From Haloplasma contractile (GTDB lineage: Bacteria > Bacillota_I > Bacilli_A > Haloplasmatales > Haloplasmataceae): a stretch of DNA of 58,147 nt. The stretch lies in contig JAENYC010000022.1 in assembly GCA_016841945.1 (NCBI GenBank), positions 1 through 58,147 on the forward strand, in the 5' to 3' direction. The notes under the pieces were generated by a model, which worked only from the letters and a program-made list of their open reading frames with translations, was not told the origin of the DNA and ran no database searches. Numbering within the stretch: the stretch's first letter is position 1; every line of letters starts with the position of its first letter. This document shows positions 1 through 8,710 of the stretch, piece by piece. A program made the position numbers and the translations under genes.

Positions 1-495
1 ATCTTAACTATACTATTTATAGAGCTCTATGACAACTATCCTAACACATGGGGTTATCCTTACTATAGTAGTTATTATGATAATTGGATTTATGACTTAA
101 CTGCTGGGACTTACTATTTAGCGATTCATGGAAACGGTACAGGAAATCTAACCCTTGCCTTACAACCATATGTATTTATAGGTCCATCCGCTACACAAAT
201 AAACTTAGGAGATACGGTAAACATAGATTTAACGACTTTTACAAATATAAATACAATTTATTATTATTTTACTATTGATACAGAACAAGACATTGTTATA
301 AGTATGAGTTGTGATTATGAAAATGGAGATTATCTCTATTATTCACTTTATGACCATTATATGGAATATGTTTATGAATCTGATTATCTATCTGATGGCA
401 CTTCATTCTATTATGATTTACAACCAGGTACATATTATATTGAAATAGAAGGCTATGGTAATGGTATAGGAACTATAACCATAGATTTAACTTAA
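1..495 (+). CDS. C-terminal end of a lipoprotein paralogue (5' end outside window)
   Basis: The frame is open from base 1 to a TAA at 493-495, so the visible 164 residues are the tail of a longer gene. It holds two copies of a beta-rich repeat of about 75 residues, each ending in a motif like AGTYYLAIHGNGTG or PGTYYIEIEGYGNG. The same repeats end the protein at 698-3376, making this a third tandem paralogue. They resemble bacterial pre-peptidase C-terminal (PPC-like) beta-sandwich domains found at the ends of exported proteins; that match is by eye. An internal ATG at 304 is not a real start, because the repeat unit begins well upstream. Function unknown; probably cell-surface. Confidence 0.8.
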   Translation: MLTILFIELYDNYPNTWGYPYYSSYYDNWIYDLTAGTYYLAIHGNGTGNLTLALQPYVFIGPSATQINLGDTVNIDLTTFTNINTIYYYFTIDTEQDIVISMSCDYENGDYLYYSLYDHYMEYVYESDYLSDGTSFYYDLQPGTYYIEIEGYGNGIGTITIDLT

Positions 496-523
496 TTTGT
501 AAATTTATAAGATAAATACAAGT

Positions 524-570
524 ATAAGCACTACGATGAAAATTCATCATAGTGCTTATTATATTTATTT
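524..570 (+). terminator. Rho-independent terminator
   Basis: A 16-pair stem with one mismatch (arms 524-540 and 543-559) is followed by a T/A-rich tail. It lies 29 bases after the stop of the first lipoprotein gene. Confidence 0.8.
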
Positions 571-607
571 TAAATTTTCTTATATTTTTCGACAAAATTA
601 TACAAAA

Positions 608-631
608 TTGATGTCACTATCATAATATAAT
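608..631 (+). promoter_or_regulatory. Candidate promoter of lipoprotein gene 698-3376
   Basis: A perfect TATAAT lies at 626-631. The TTGATG at 608 is only 12 bases upstream, too close for a normal -35. The sequence ACAAAATTG followed by TATAAT recurs before the next paralogue (3453-3478), so the promoter block was duplicated with the gene. Confidence 0.45.
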
Positions 632-697
632 TTAGTAAATAGTTTTTTGGTCTTATGATAGATAAGAACCATAAAAATTTAAAAATGGAGGGAACTA

Positions 698-3376
698 ATG
701 AAAAAACTATTTATAATTTTTATCGCCACCTTTCTATTATTAATCACTTCCTGTGATTTGTTTAAAAAAGCACCAACTGATATTATTACAACCCTTGATG
801 ATGTAACCACAACAGAACAATCCACAACTGAGGAACAGACAACAACTACAGAAGAACAAACAACAACGACTACAGAAGATACACAACAATTAACTGATGA
901 TGATATAGAAAATGAAATACAAGACTTAATTGATGCCACAAGCTATGAAATTAATTATCAATTTAGAATGAAAACAGACGAAATAGAATTGAAATTAGAT
1001 CCATTATACAAAGTAAAAAAATATACCGATACTAATGACAAAGAAGTTTATCAAATCACTTACTACAATGATGTAATGGAAGCATTTGGATTAGAAGCAC
1101 TTAATTTCATTGTCGATGAAAGAGTCGAAACTGTATATATTTGTAACTCACAAACATGGTATAAAGGAACTTTCGATGAAGTTCATAACTTAATTGAAGA
1201 ACCAATCTTTGATTACATCTTTGACTTAGAGAACTCAGTAGACCCAGAGATGTTAATTCAAATTGAGAATTTACAATCAACACTTCTTAATGCGATTACG
1301 AGCTTTACTAATGCGACTTATATTGAAGACATAACAGATGATGATAGAACATTACTACACTATGAGTTAGAATACAATGTTAATAATGTCATAAGAAATT
1401 TATTCAACTACTATAATGCTCAAGATACTGAATCTCCTTATACTGATTTTGATGATTTCTTAACACAACTTGAACTAACTGATGTTTTTGATTTATTTAA
1501 AACATTTACAATTGATATTTATTTTGATCAAAGTAATAATGACATTGGTCGTATTGAACTAGATTTAGTAAATCTAATTGATAACGAGATATTCACAACA
1601 TTTATTGAATCCTATATCCCTATCGATGAAATAAATTTTGATGTTGAGACAATGATTGATTATGTTCAAGCCTTTGAATTTGGTGTGAATGTTCACGATA
1701 TTAATCAAGTAACTAACATTGTTGTTCCAACAGAAGCTCAAAATGGATTACCAATTGACCAAATTAGTGCACCATTTGAACCAGCACCAACTGTTAATAC
1801 CCTTAGTACAACTCTAAATACTATTAACCTCTCAACGACTTCACCATTAACTGACACAGAAATTTCACAAGCGATTGAGTCTTTAATTGATGCAAATAGT
1901 TTTGAAGCGAACTATCAATTTAAAGTTAAAACAGATGAGATGGAACTAAATATTAATCCAGCATTTAGCTTCCAAAAATATACAAACACCTCAGATGAAG
2001 AAGTCTATCAGATGCAATACTATAATGACATCATGGAGGGCGCAGGATTATTACCACTTCATTTAATTGTTGATGAAAGAATCGAAATGCTATACCTAAG
2101 TGATGCTAATTATTGGTATAAAGGAACATTTGATGAAGTAGAAGATTTGGCTGGAGAACCAATCTTTGGCTATCTATTTGATTTAGAAAACGCTGTTGAT
2201 CCAGCTGAATATACAAGTGTTACGTTTATTCAAAATACAATCTTAACAGAAATTAGAAATTATCAAAATCCTGTGTTTATCGAAACGATCGATGATAATG
2301 GACGTAGCCTACATCATTATGAAGTAGAACTAGATGTATATAACATGGCTAAACTCATCTTTGAACACTTTAATGATCAAGACACTGAATCACCATATAC
2401 TGATTTTGAAGATATGCTTCAACAGGAAGGTATCACTGATATAGCTAATCTATTTGAAACATTTACAGTTGATATCTATTTTGAGGACGATAGTAATCAA
2501 ATCGGTCGCATTGAACTTGATATCATGAACTTAATGAACAATACTGTGATTATCGATGAATTTGAACAAATCTTTACAGAATTAGGTATGACTGTTGACG
2601 TTCAAAAGTTAATGGATTATGTAGATGATATTGACTTTGCGATTAATCTATATAATGTGAATAACATACCTGAAATCACAATTCCAACAGACGCTGAAGA
2701 TGGATATCCAATTGCATATTTAGGTGCACCTTATGATTTTGATCCTGAACTATTAACTGAGATAGATTTTAACACTTCTTATCAAATTGGTTTAACTATT
2801 TTTGATGATGACATCGATGAGATTTTCTATACATTCACACTTGATCAAGAACGAGAATTTATTATTTCTGAATCATATAATACATTAGGAGATTGGATTG
2901 GTTATCAACTCTACAATGAAACATTTGATTATATTGATGTACAATATAATTCTTTTGAAGAAGAATATATCTATGTATTACCAGCAGGAACTTACTATCT
3001 TGAAGTATATGGAAATGGAAATGGTATATGTACATTCAGTTTAGAACCATTTGTTGCTTCAATTGAAGAAGTAGATATTGGTGATTCAATTACAATTGAC
3101 TTAAATATATTTGATAATAATTACATCGTATACTATTCTTTCACTCTTACTGATGAACTAGATATTTCAATAAAAACAATATTTGATGTTCAAAACTTTG
3201 ATAATATGTATTATGATTTGTACAGCCTTAATAATGGATATGTACTTCCATCAGATTATGATGTTGTAAATCAAAAAGATTTATATTATAATTTACAACC
3301 AGGTACCTATTATATAGCAGTTCAAGGAGAAGGTGACGGATTAGGTAATATTGAATTACAAAGTATCATTGAATAA
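698..3376 (+). CDS. Large two-module surface lipoprotein
   Basis: This 892-residue protein begins with a lipoprotein signal peptide: charged MKK, a hydrophobic core and the lipobox LITSC with Cys19. A Thr/Glu-rich linker follows (about 30-60). Two homologous modules of about 290 residues come next (about 62-350 and 385-685); both contain an NYQF-KTDE start, a WYKGTFDEV motif and a DTESPYTDF motif. Two C-terminal PPC-like beta repeats close it (about 705-892). The RBS GGAGGG lies just before the ATG. Its neighbours on both sides are paralogues, each separated by a terminator and its own promoter, so they are separate transcripts. The role is unknown; the modules look like soluble beta-rich ligand-binding or adhesive domains, but I recognise no family. 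Confidence 0.85.
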   Translation: MKKLFIIFIATFLLLITSCDLFKKAPTDIITTLDDVTTTEQSTTEEQTTTTEEQTTTTTEDTQQLTDDDIENEIQDLIDATSYEINYQFRMKTDEIELKLDPLYKVKKYTDTNDKEVYQITYYNDVMEAFGLEALNFIVDERVETVYICNSQTWYKGTFDEVHNLIEEPIFDYIFDLENSVDPEMLIQIENLQSTLLNAITSFTNATYIEDITDDDRTLLHYELEYNVNNVIRNLFNYYNAQDTESPYTDFDDFLTQLELTDVFDLFKTFTIDIYFDQSNNDIGRIELDLVNLIDNEIFTTFIESYIPIDEINFDVETMIDYVQAFEFGVNVHDINQVTNIVVPTEAQNGLPIDQISAPFEPAPTVNTLSTTLNTINLSTTSPLTDTEISQAIESLIDANSFEANYQFKVKTDEMELNINPAFSFQKYTNTSDEEVYQMQYYNDIMEGAGLLPLHLIVDERIEMLYLSDANYWYKGTFDEVEDLAGEPIFGYLFDLENAVDPAEYTSVTFIQNTILTEIRNYQNPVFIETIDDNGRSLHHYEVELDVYNMAKLIFEHFNDQDTESPYTDFEDMLQQEGITDIANLFETFTVDIYFEDDSNQIGRIELDIMNLMNNTVIIDEFEQIFTELGMTVDVQKLMDYVDDIDFAINLYNVNNIPEITIPTDAEDGYPIAYLGAPYDFDPELLTEIDFNTSYQIGLTIFDDDIDEIFYTFTLDQEREFIISESYNTLGDWIGYQLYNETFDYIDVQYNSFEEEYIYVLPAGTYYLEVYGNGNGICTFSLEPFVASIEEVDIGDSITIDLNIFDNNYIVYYSFTLTDELDISIKTIFDVQNFDNMYYDLYSLNNGYVLPSDYDVVNQKDLYYNLQPGTYYIAVQGEGDGLGNIELQSIIE
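1059..1895 (+). repeat. 837-bp tract identical to 3879-4715
   Basis: Every base of 1059-1895 matches 3879-4715 at a constant offset of 2820. The last mismatches outside are at 1058 and 1896. Flanking aligned coding sequence differs at many positions, including synonymous sites. This is the signature of recent gene conversion between tandem paralogues. Confidence 0.9.
2175..2448 (+). repeat. 274-bp tract identical to 4995-5268
   Basis: A second exact block shares the same 2820 offset. It is separated from the first by diverged sequence (about 1946-2174 carries many differences). It covers part of the second module. Confidence 0.9.
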
Positions 3377-3394
3377 ATATTAAAAATATACATA

Positions 3395-3437
3395 AGAGCA
3401 TTATGATAAATAAAATCATGGTGCTCTTTTTTATTTT
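3395..3437 (+). terminator. Rho-independent terminator
   Basis: A 13-pair stem with G-T wobbles (arms 3395-3407 and 3415-3427) is followed by a T run. It separates the two lipoprotein genes. Confidence 0.85.
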
Positions 3438-3452
3438 ATATCGAAATTATGT

Positions 3453-3478
3453 ACAAAATTGGCAAATAATGGTATAAT
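3453..3478 (+). promoter_or_regulatory. Candidate promoter with extended -10
   Basis: TGGTATAAT at 3470-3478 is an extended -10 box. Upstream ACAAAATTG is shared with the promoter of the preceding paralogue. There is no good -35 at normal spacing. Confidence 0.5.
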
Positions 3479-3529
3479 TTAGTTAATAGTATATGTATAA
3501 GCATTATCTAAAAAAAATGGAGGAAAAAC

Positions 3530-5878
3530 ATGAAGAAATTATTTTTGATTATTGTTGCGATTTTTTTACTAACCATCACATCCTGTGACTTATTAGAACA
3601 ATTACCAGATGATGTGATGTCAACTATTGATGAGTACCTAACAACTGAACAAACTACAACGAATGACGAAGAAGAGACCACAACAACCACTGAAAACCAA
3701 TCAGGTCCACTGTCTGATGATGTAATAACTGGTGAGATACAAAACTTACTCGAAGCAACGAGCTATGATATCAATTATCAATTTAGAATGAAAACAGACG
3801 AAATCGAGTTAAAATTGGATCCACTATACAGTTTGAAGAAATATACTGATAGTAATGACAAAGAAGTATTCCAAGTCTCTTACTACAATGATGTAATGGA
3901 AGCATTTGGATTAGAAGCACTTAATTTCATTGTCGATGAAAGAGTCGAAACTGTATATATTTGTAACTCACAAACATGGTATAAAGGAACTTTCGATGAA
4001 GTTCATAACTTAATTGAAGAACCAATCTTTGATTACATCTTTGACTTAGAGAACTCAGTAGACCCAGAGATGTTAATTCAAATTGAGAATTTACAATCAA
4101 CACTTCTTAATGCGATTACGAGCTTTACTAATGCGACTTATATTGAAGACATAACAGATGATGATAGAACATTACTACACTATGAGTTAGAATACAATGT
4201 TAATAATGTCATAAGAAATTTATTCAACTACTATAATGCTCAAGATACTGAATCTCCTTATACTGATTTTGATGATTTCTTAACACAACTTGAACTAACT
4301 GATGTTTTTGATTTATTTAAAACATTTACAATTGATATTTATTTTGATCAAAGTAATAATGACATTGGTCGTATTGAACTAGATTTAGTAAATCTAATTG
4401 ATAACGAGATATTCACAACATTTATTGAATCCTATATCCCTATCGATGAAATAAATTTTGATGTTGAGACAATGATTGATTATGTTCAAGCCTTTGAATT
4501 TGGTGTGAATGTTCACGATATTAATCAAGTAACTAACATTGTTGTTCCAACAGAAGCTCAAAATGGATTACCAATTGACCAAATTAGTGCACCATTTGAA
4601 CCAGCACCAACTGTTAATACCCTTAGTACAACTCTAAATACTATTAACCTCTCAACGACTTCACCATTAACTGACACAGAAATTTCACAAGCGATTGAGT
4701 CTTTAATTGATGCAAGTAGTTTTGAAGCGAACTATCAATTTAAAGTTAAAACAGATGAGATGGAATTAAAAATTGACCCAGCATTTAGTTTCCAAAAATA
4801 TACAAGTACGACAGATGAAGAAATTTATCAAATGCGATACTATAATGACATTATGGAGGGTGCAGGATTATTACCTCTTCAGCTCATTGTTGATGAAAGA
4901 GTCGACACATTATATCTATGTGATGCAAATAATTGGTATAAAGGGACATTTGACGAAGTAGAAGCTTTAGCTGAAGAACCAATATTTGATTACATATTTG
5001 ATTTAGAAAACGCTGTTGATCCAGCTGAATATACAAGTGTTACGTTTATTCAAAATACAATCTTAACAGAAATTAGAAATTATCAAAATCCTGTGTTTAT
5101 CGAAACGATCGATGATAATGGACGTAGCCTACATCATTATGAAGTAGAACTAGATGTATATAACATGGCTAAACTCATCTTTGAACACTTTAATGATCAA
5201 GACACTGAATCACCATATACTGATTTTGAAGATATGCTTCAACAGGAAGGTATCACTGATATAGCTAACCTGTTTGAAACATTTATAGTTGATGTATACT
5301 TTGATGACACTAGTAATCAAATTGGACGTATTGAACTTGATATCATGAACTTCATGAATAATAATGTCATCATAAATGAAATAGAACAAGCTATACTTGC
5401 AAATTCTGGAATGACTATTGATATTCAAAAATTAATGGATTATGTAGATGATATTGACTTTGCGATTAATCTATATGATGTGAATAGTTTACCTGAAATC
5501 ACTGTCCCAATAGAAGCTGAAAATGGAAATTCAATTGAATATATCGGTGCACCAGATGATTTTGACCCTGATAATGTACCTGAAATATACCTTAGTGTTC
5601 CATTCCAAGTTGATACGATTGAACTAGATTATAATTCTAAATACTATATATTTACAATTGATCAAGAAATGGATATTACAATGAGTAGTTCAAATGAACT
5701 TAATTCAATTAGTTTTGAAATATATGAAAATAATTTTGATTCTGTTGATTCATGGTATTACAATCAATTCGAAGATAAATATATTTATACTTTACCTGCA
5801 GGTACTTACTACCTTGAAGTGAATGGAAGTGGAACAGATATAATAACACTAACATTAGAACAATATATAATTGATTAA
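3530..5878 (+). CDS. Two-module surface lipoprotein, shorter paralogue
   Basis: This 782-residue lipoprotein has the same plan as its neighbour: signal peptide with lipobox TITSC (Cys19), a short Thr/Glu linker, two homologous modules of about 290 residues, and only one C-terminal PPC-like repeat instead of two. RBS GGAGGA precedes the ATG. Long blocks of its modules are base-for-base identical to the upstream gene, while the signal, linker and C-terminus have diverged. That mosaic pattern implies conversion of the modules with independent change of the ends. Function unknown; location predicted as the outer face of the cytoplasmic membrane. Confidence 0.85.
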   Translation: MKKLFLIIVAIFLLTITSCDLLEQLPDDVMSTIDEYLTTEQTTTNDEEETTTTTENQSGPLSDDVITGEIQNLLEATSYDINYQFRMKTDEIELKLDPLYSLKKYTDSNDKEVFQVSYYNDVMEAFGLEALNFIVDERVETVYICNSQTWYKGTFDEVHNLIEEPIFDYIFDLENSVDPEMLIQIENLQSTLLNAITSFTNATYIEDITDDDRTLLHYELEYNVNNVIRNLFNYYNAQDTESPYTDFDDFLTQLELTDVFDLFKTFTIDIYFDQSNNDIGRIELDLVNLIDNEIFTTFIESYIPIDEINFDVETMIDYVQAFEFGVNVHDINQVTNIVVPTEAQNGLPIDQISAPFEPAPTVNTLSTTLNTINLSTTSPLTDTEISQAIESLIDASSFEANYQFKVKTDEMELKIDPAFSFQKYTSTTDEEIYQMRYYNDIMEGAGLLPLQLIVDERVDTLYLCDANNWYKGTFDEVEALAEEPIFDYIFDLENAVDPAEYTSVTFIQNTILTEIRNYQNPVFIETIDDNGRSLHHYEVELDVYNMAKLIFEHFNDQDTESPYTDFEDMLQQEGITDIANLFETFIVDVYFDDTSNQIGRIELDIMNFMNNNVIINEIEQAILANSGMTIDIQKLMDYVDDIDFAINLYDVNSLPEITVPIEAENGNSIEYIGAPDDFDPDNVPEIYLSVPFQVDTIELDYNSKYYIFTIDQEMDITMSSSNELNSISFEIYENNFDSVDSWYYNQFEDKYIYTLPAGTYYLEVNGSGTDIITLTLEQYIID
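3879..4715 (+). repeat. 837-bp tract identical to 1059-1895
   Basis: Second copy of the exact tract shared with the upstream lipoprotein gene. Confidence 0.9.
4995..5268 (+). repeat. 274-bp tract identical to 2175-2448
   Basis: Second copy of the shorter exact tract. Confidence 0.9.
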
Positions 5879-5916
5879 TCTTTTTCTTAATATAAATACT
5901 CAATTAAAGAAAAAAC

Positions 5917-5948
5917 AAAAAGAGCGCAATTCATTTTGTGCTCTTTTT
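5917..5948. terminator. Bidirectional terminator
   Basis: The arms AAAGAGCGCAA and TTGTGCTCTTT pair with one G-T wobble and are flanked by an A run and a T run. It serves both the plus-strand lipoprotein gene and the minus-strand GNAT that converge here. Confidence 0.85.
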
Positions 5949-5955
5949 AATCATC

Positions 5956-6729
5956 TTATCTAAATGAAAAGAAATATTCATATTTCTCTCCAATTTTCCT
6001 GAAACCACATTTTTTATACATATCTTTAGCTGTATCATCATGGTCAGTTATTAGATAGATTTCATCTATTTGATGTTTATATGCTATTTCTAATAGAGAT
6101 TTTAATACAAAACTGCCAAAACCTTTTCGTCTATATGCCTTTAATATATCAAAATCTTCTATTTTAGCAATATTACGTTCTTTTACCATCATCATTTCAC
6201 ATGTACCTATCGCTTCATCACCTAAAAATAGGACATAAAATTTTATCTTACTATTTCTATCTTGATAAATATCTGCTTTACGTTTTATCCGTACCTTTGC
6301 AAAATCTCCCATTTCCTCTTGATTGGTTTTTTCATCAGCTATCATACCTTTTTCTAATACTTCTTTAGTACAAGCTTCTTTTAATTCACCTTGTTTGTTA
6401 CCATCTATTTTAAAGTGCTGATGAGTATCTATATTCATAAAATCATATATAGATATTTCTGGTTTAATTGATAATTGACTTAATATTGATGAATTAATTT
6501 CAAAATAAGTCTCAATCCTTAAAAATTCCTTCTTTTCTCTTTTTCTTATTCCTATTTCATTTCTAAGTATAGATAATAAATTTTCCTCTTTTTTTATAAG
6601 CGTAAAATTATGGGTATACATATCCTGAAGCTTATTATCAGAAAATCTAATAACTTGTTCATTTTCTTCACTAGTAGAAAAATTGTGAATATACATTTTT
6701 TCTACCTGAAAATACTTATCTAATTTCAT
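5956..6729 (-). CDS. GNAT-family N-acetyltransferase with extra N-terminal region
   Basis: The C-terminal half (about 140-257) is a GNAT domain. It shows the acetyl-CoA loop as RRKGFG, a preceding strand IEDFDILKAY, and a late MYKKCGFRKIGE motif. The first 140 residues do not match a family I know and may recognise the substrate. The frame extends to a GTG at 6741, but GTGAGG there is the ribosome binding site itself (GAGG, seven bases before ATG 6729), so ATG 6729 is the start. It is divergently transcribed from another GNAT gene and shares a compact promoter region with it. Substrate unknown. Confidence 0.75.
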   Translation of the reverse strand: MKLDKYFQVEKMYIHNFSTSEENEQVIRFSDNKLQDMYTHNFTLIKKEENLLSILRNEIGIRKREKKEFLRIETYFEINSSILSQLSIKPEISIYDFMNIDTHQHFKIDGNKQGELKEACTKEVLEKGMIADEKTNQEEMGDFAKVRIKRKADIYQDRNSKIKFYVLFLGDEAIGTCEMMMVKERNIAKIEDFDILKAYRRKGFGSFVLKSLLEIAYKHQIDEIYLITDHDDTAKDMYKKCGFRKIGEKYEYFFSFR

Positions 6730-6758
6730 ATAAAACCTCACTTATCATTTGACATATA

Positions 6759-6792
6759 TTTACATTATACCATATTTTAGATATAATGTAAG
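6759..6792. promoter_or_regulatory. Overlapping divergent promoters
   Basis: On the plus strand TTTACA (6759-6764), 17 bases and TATAAT (6782-6787) form a good promoter for the gene at 6874. On the minus strand CTTACA (6792-6787), 17 bases and TATAAT with a TGG extension (6769-6764) face the other way for the gene ending at 5956. The two overlap almost completely, so they should compete. Confidence 0.7.
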
Positions 6793-6805
6793 TAACAAAT
6801 AATTT

Positions 6806-6821
6806 GGAGGTTCTTATGTAA
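6806..6821 (+). other. Start-stop minimal ORF in 5' leader
   Basis: A strong Shine-Dalgarno GGAGG (6806-6810) is followed five bases later by ATG (6816-6818) and at once by TAA (6819-6821). It lies between the promoter and the GNAT gene at 6874. It could hold a ribosome on the leader, or be the scar of a lost gene start. Confidence 0.5.
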
Positions 6822-6873
6822 AACTAAAAATATATTTAAAACAATTAATAATAAATATGACAAGGAGTAAAAT

Positions 6874-7665
6874 ATGCTTTACCAATTAAATAACCAAGAA
6901 TATAGCAAAATAAATCATCTAGTAAAAGATATTGAACACAATCATGTTGTAATTAACGCGGTTGTTAATGGAATGACACCTGGAAAAATTATTGTTGATG
7001 ATAAAAATGAACCAAAATCTGCCTTAGTCTATCAACAAGATGGTTTTTATTATCTTATCTCGCCCAATTGTGACTTAGAATTTTTAAAATCTTTCCATAA
7101 CTTACTATTTGAAGAATGGAAAATTGACATTTTAGAACTATTCTTTTATCCAAACCAATTATTTGATGAAATTAAACATATATTAGGAAATAGAAAATTT
7201 ATCTCATTTAATCGACATGAATATCGATTAAATCAGCAACGATTTAAGCAAGTAAGTATTAAAAAATTAGATTCATCCTATCACTTAGTGAAAATGAATA
7301 AAGAGATAATTGAACAATTTGGTATCTCCTTAGATACATGGAAAAGCGTTGATGACTTTATAAAAAAAGGTTTAGGTTACTGTATCATTAATAATGATGA
7401 AGTTATTTCTAAATGTCTTAGTTACTTTCAGCATGATAATCAACTAGAGTTAGGTGTAGATACGAAAGAAGACTATCGGAAACAAGGACTTGCAAGTATT
7501 GTTTGTTCTACCTTAATAAAGGATGCATTACACTGTCATCAAGATGTAAGCTGGTCATGTTGGCAGTTTAATGAAGCTTCGAACATGTTAGCTAAGAAAC
7601 TTGGATTTGAATTGTCAAACTCTAAAAAAGTCATCATATGGGACCATTCTATTGATAAACAATAG
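6874..7665 (+). CDS. GNAT-family acetyltransferase (PF12746-like)
   Basis: A 263-residue protein with a diverged N-terminal half and a C-terminal GNAT fold. The acetyl-CoA loop region reads YRKQGLAS (about 207-214) after the strand LELGVDT, and the tail motif is NMLAKKLGFE. Length and layout fit the GNAT_acetyltran/zwittermicin-resistance-type family, which I infer from overall shape. RBS AAGGAG lies seven bases before the ATG. The gene has its own promoter upstream and ends at a bidirectional terminator. Substrate unknown; a role in detoxifying an amine-containing compound would be typical but is not shown. Confidence 0.75.
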   Translation: MLYQLNNQEYSKINHLVKDIEHNHVVINAVVNGMTPGKIIVDDKNEPKSALVYQQDGFYYLISPNCDLEFLKSFHNLLFEEWKIDILELFFYPNQLFDEIKHILGNRKFISFNRHEYRLNQQRFKQVSIKKLDSSYHLVKMNKEIIEQFGISLDTWKSVDDFIKKGLGYCIINNDEVISKCLSYFQHDNQLELGVDTKEDYRKQGLASIVCSTLIKDALHCHQDVSWSCWQFNEASNMLAKKLGFELSNSKKVIIWDHSIDKQ

Positions 7666-7667
7666 TT

Positions 7668-7695
7668 AAAAAAGCCTTAATTTTAAGGCTTTTTC
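7668..7695. terminator. Bidirectional terminator
   Basis: The arms AAAAAAGCCTTAA (7668-7680) and TTAAGGCTTTTTT (7683-7695) form a perfect stem between converging genes. It overlaps the stop codon of the 5'-nucleotidase gene. Confidence 0.9.
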
Positions 7696-8648
7696 TTTTG
7701 CTGTTTATCTTTATTTTCATCTTGATTTTCTTCAAACAAACTAATTTGTTCGGATAAATTTTTATACGGAACTCTAGCAGATGGAACCACATTAGCAGAA
7801 TATTTTAGATGAGAATCTTGATCATCAAAGAAGATATCTGCACCAAAGGCATTTAGTATCTCTGCTTTGCGTACTCCACCTAAGAAGAATACTTCATCAA
7901 TTTTAATATCCCACGCTTGAAGGGTTCTGATAACACGTTCATGAGCAGGTGACGACCGAGCTGTAACGAGTGCTGTTCTAATTGGCATCTCATCATACGA
8001 AAACTCTTTTTGTATTAATGAAATGGTTTTTAATAGTTTCGCAAATGGTCCTTCTGGTAAAGGTTTTAATGCATTCATTTTTTCATGTTTCGCAAATGCT
8101 TCTAAACCTTCTTTCTGATAAATTCGTTCTGATTCATCAGAGAATAATACTGCATCACCATCAAATGCGATTCTAATTTGATTATCATTTTCTTTATACT
8201 CATATCCATAGTTATAAATTAAACCCGCCGCAATATTACCATTAATCGCATCTTGGACATCTTGCACGTTTGTTGATAAAAACAAATTAACATTAAAGGC
8301 CTCTGCATAGGGTTTAATTGGCATACCGGATGTTAACGCTGCTCGTGTGATATCTAATCCATAGTGTTCTATAGAATTAAAAAATCTTAAGCTTGAATTT
8401 GCACTGTTTCTACTCATGATGATTACTTCAACTAGACGTTTCCCTGGTATTAATTCATTTAATCTTAGTAAATTCTTTACCAAGCGAAAACCTGGACCAG
8501 GTTTTAATATATCTTTTTCATGATCACTTTGATATTTTAAATATTCTTCTAATCCTTTCGTTTCGAAAATTTTATGTTCAGTTGATAAATCAAATAATGC
8601 ACTTGAAGATATACCAACAATTAAATAATGGGTTAACTCATAAGCCAT
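7683..8648 (-). CDS. Cytosolic 5'-nucleotidase (cN-I family)
   Basis: This 321-residue protein matches the cytosolic 5'-nucleotidase 1 family (PF06189). The HAD-type motif AFDGDAVLFSDE lies at about 162-173, preceded by SRNSANSSLRFF and followed by ALVTARSSPAHERV and FFDDQDSH. The family removes phosphate from AMP or IMP to give nucleosides. The C-terminus is a charged Glu/Lys/Gln tail. RBS AGGAGTGAT lies before ATG 8648. It stands apart from the purine island but could supply it with nucleosides released from nucleotides; that link is inference. An imperfect promoter with TATAAT at 8684-8679 lies upstream. Confidence 0.85.
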   Translation of the reverse strand: MAYELTHYLIVGISSSALFDLSTEHKIFETKGLEEYLKYQSDHEKDILKPGPGFRLVKNLLRLNELIPGKRLVEVIIMSRNSANSSLRFFNSIEHYGLDITRAALTSGMPIKPYAEAFNVNLFLSTNVQDVQDAINGNIAAGLIYNYGYEYKENDNQIRIAFDGDAVLFSDESERIYQKEGLEAFAKHEKMNALKPLPEGPFAKLLKTISLIQKEFSYDEMPIRTALVTARSSPAHERVIRTLQAWDIKIDEVFFLGGVRKAEILNAFGADIFFDDQDSHLKYSANVVPSARVPYKNLSEQISLFEENQDENKDKQQKKKP

Positions 8649-8710
8649 ATCATCACTCCTTTAAATAGGATTATTACTATTATACTATAAAATTATAAAA
8701 ATGAAAATTT

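Noticed and set aside
779-900. Thr/Glu-rich stretch after the lipobox as a tandem repeat or CRISPR-like array
   Set aside because: It is a low-complexity ACA/GAA linker with no spacer structure. I saw no CRISPR array in the window, and no tRNA or rRNA gene either.
6729-6741. GTG 6741 as GNAT start
   Set aside because: The GTGAGG sequence is the ribosome binding site for ATG 6729.
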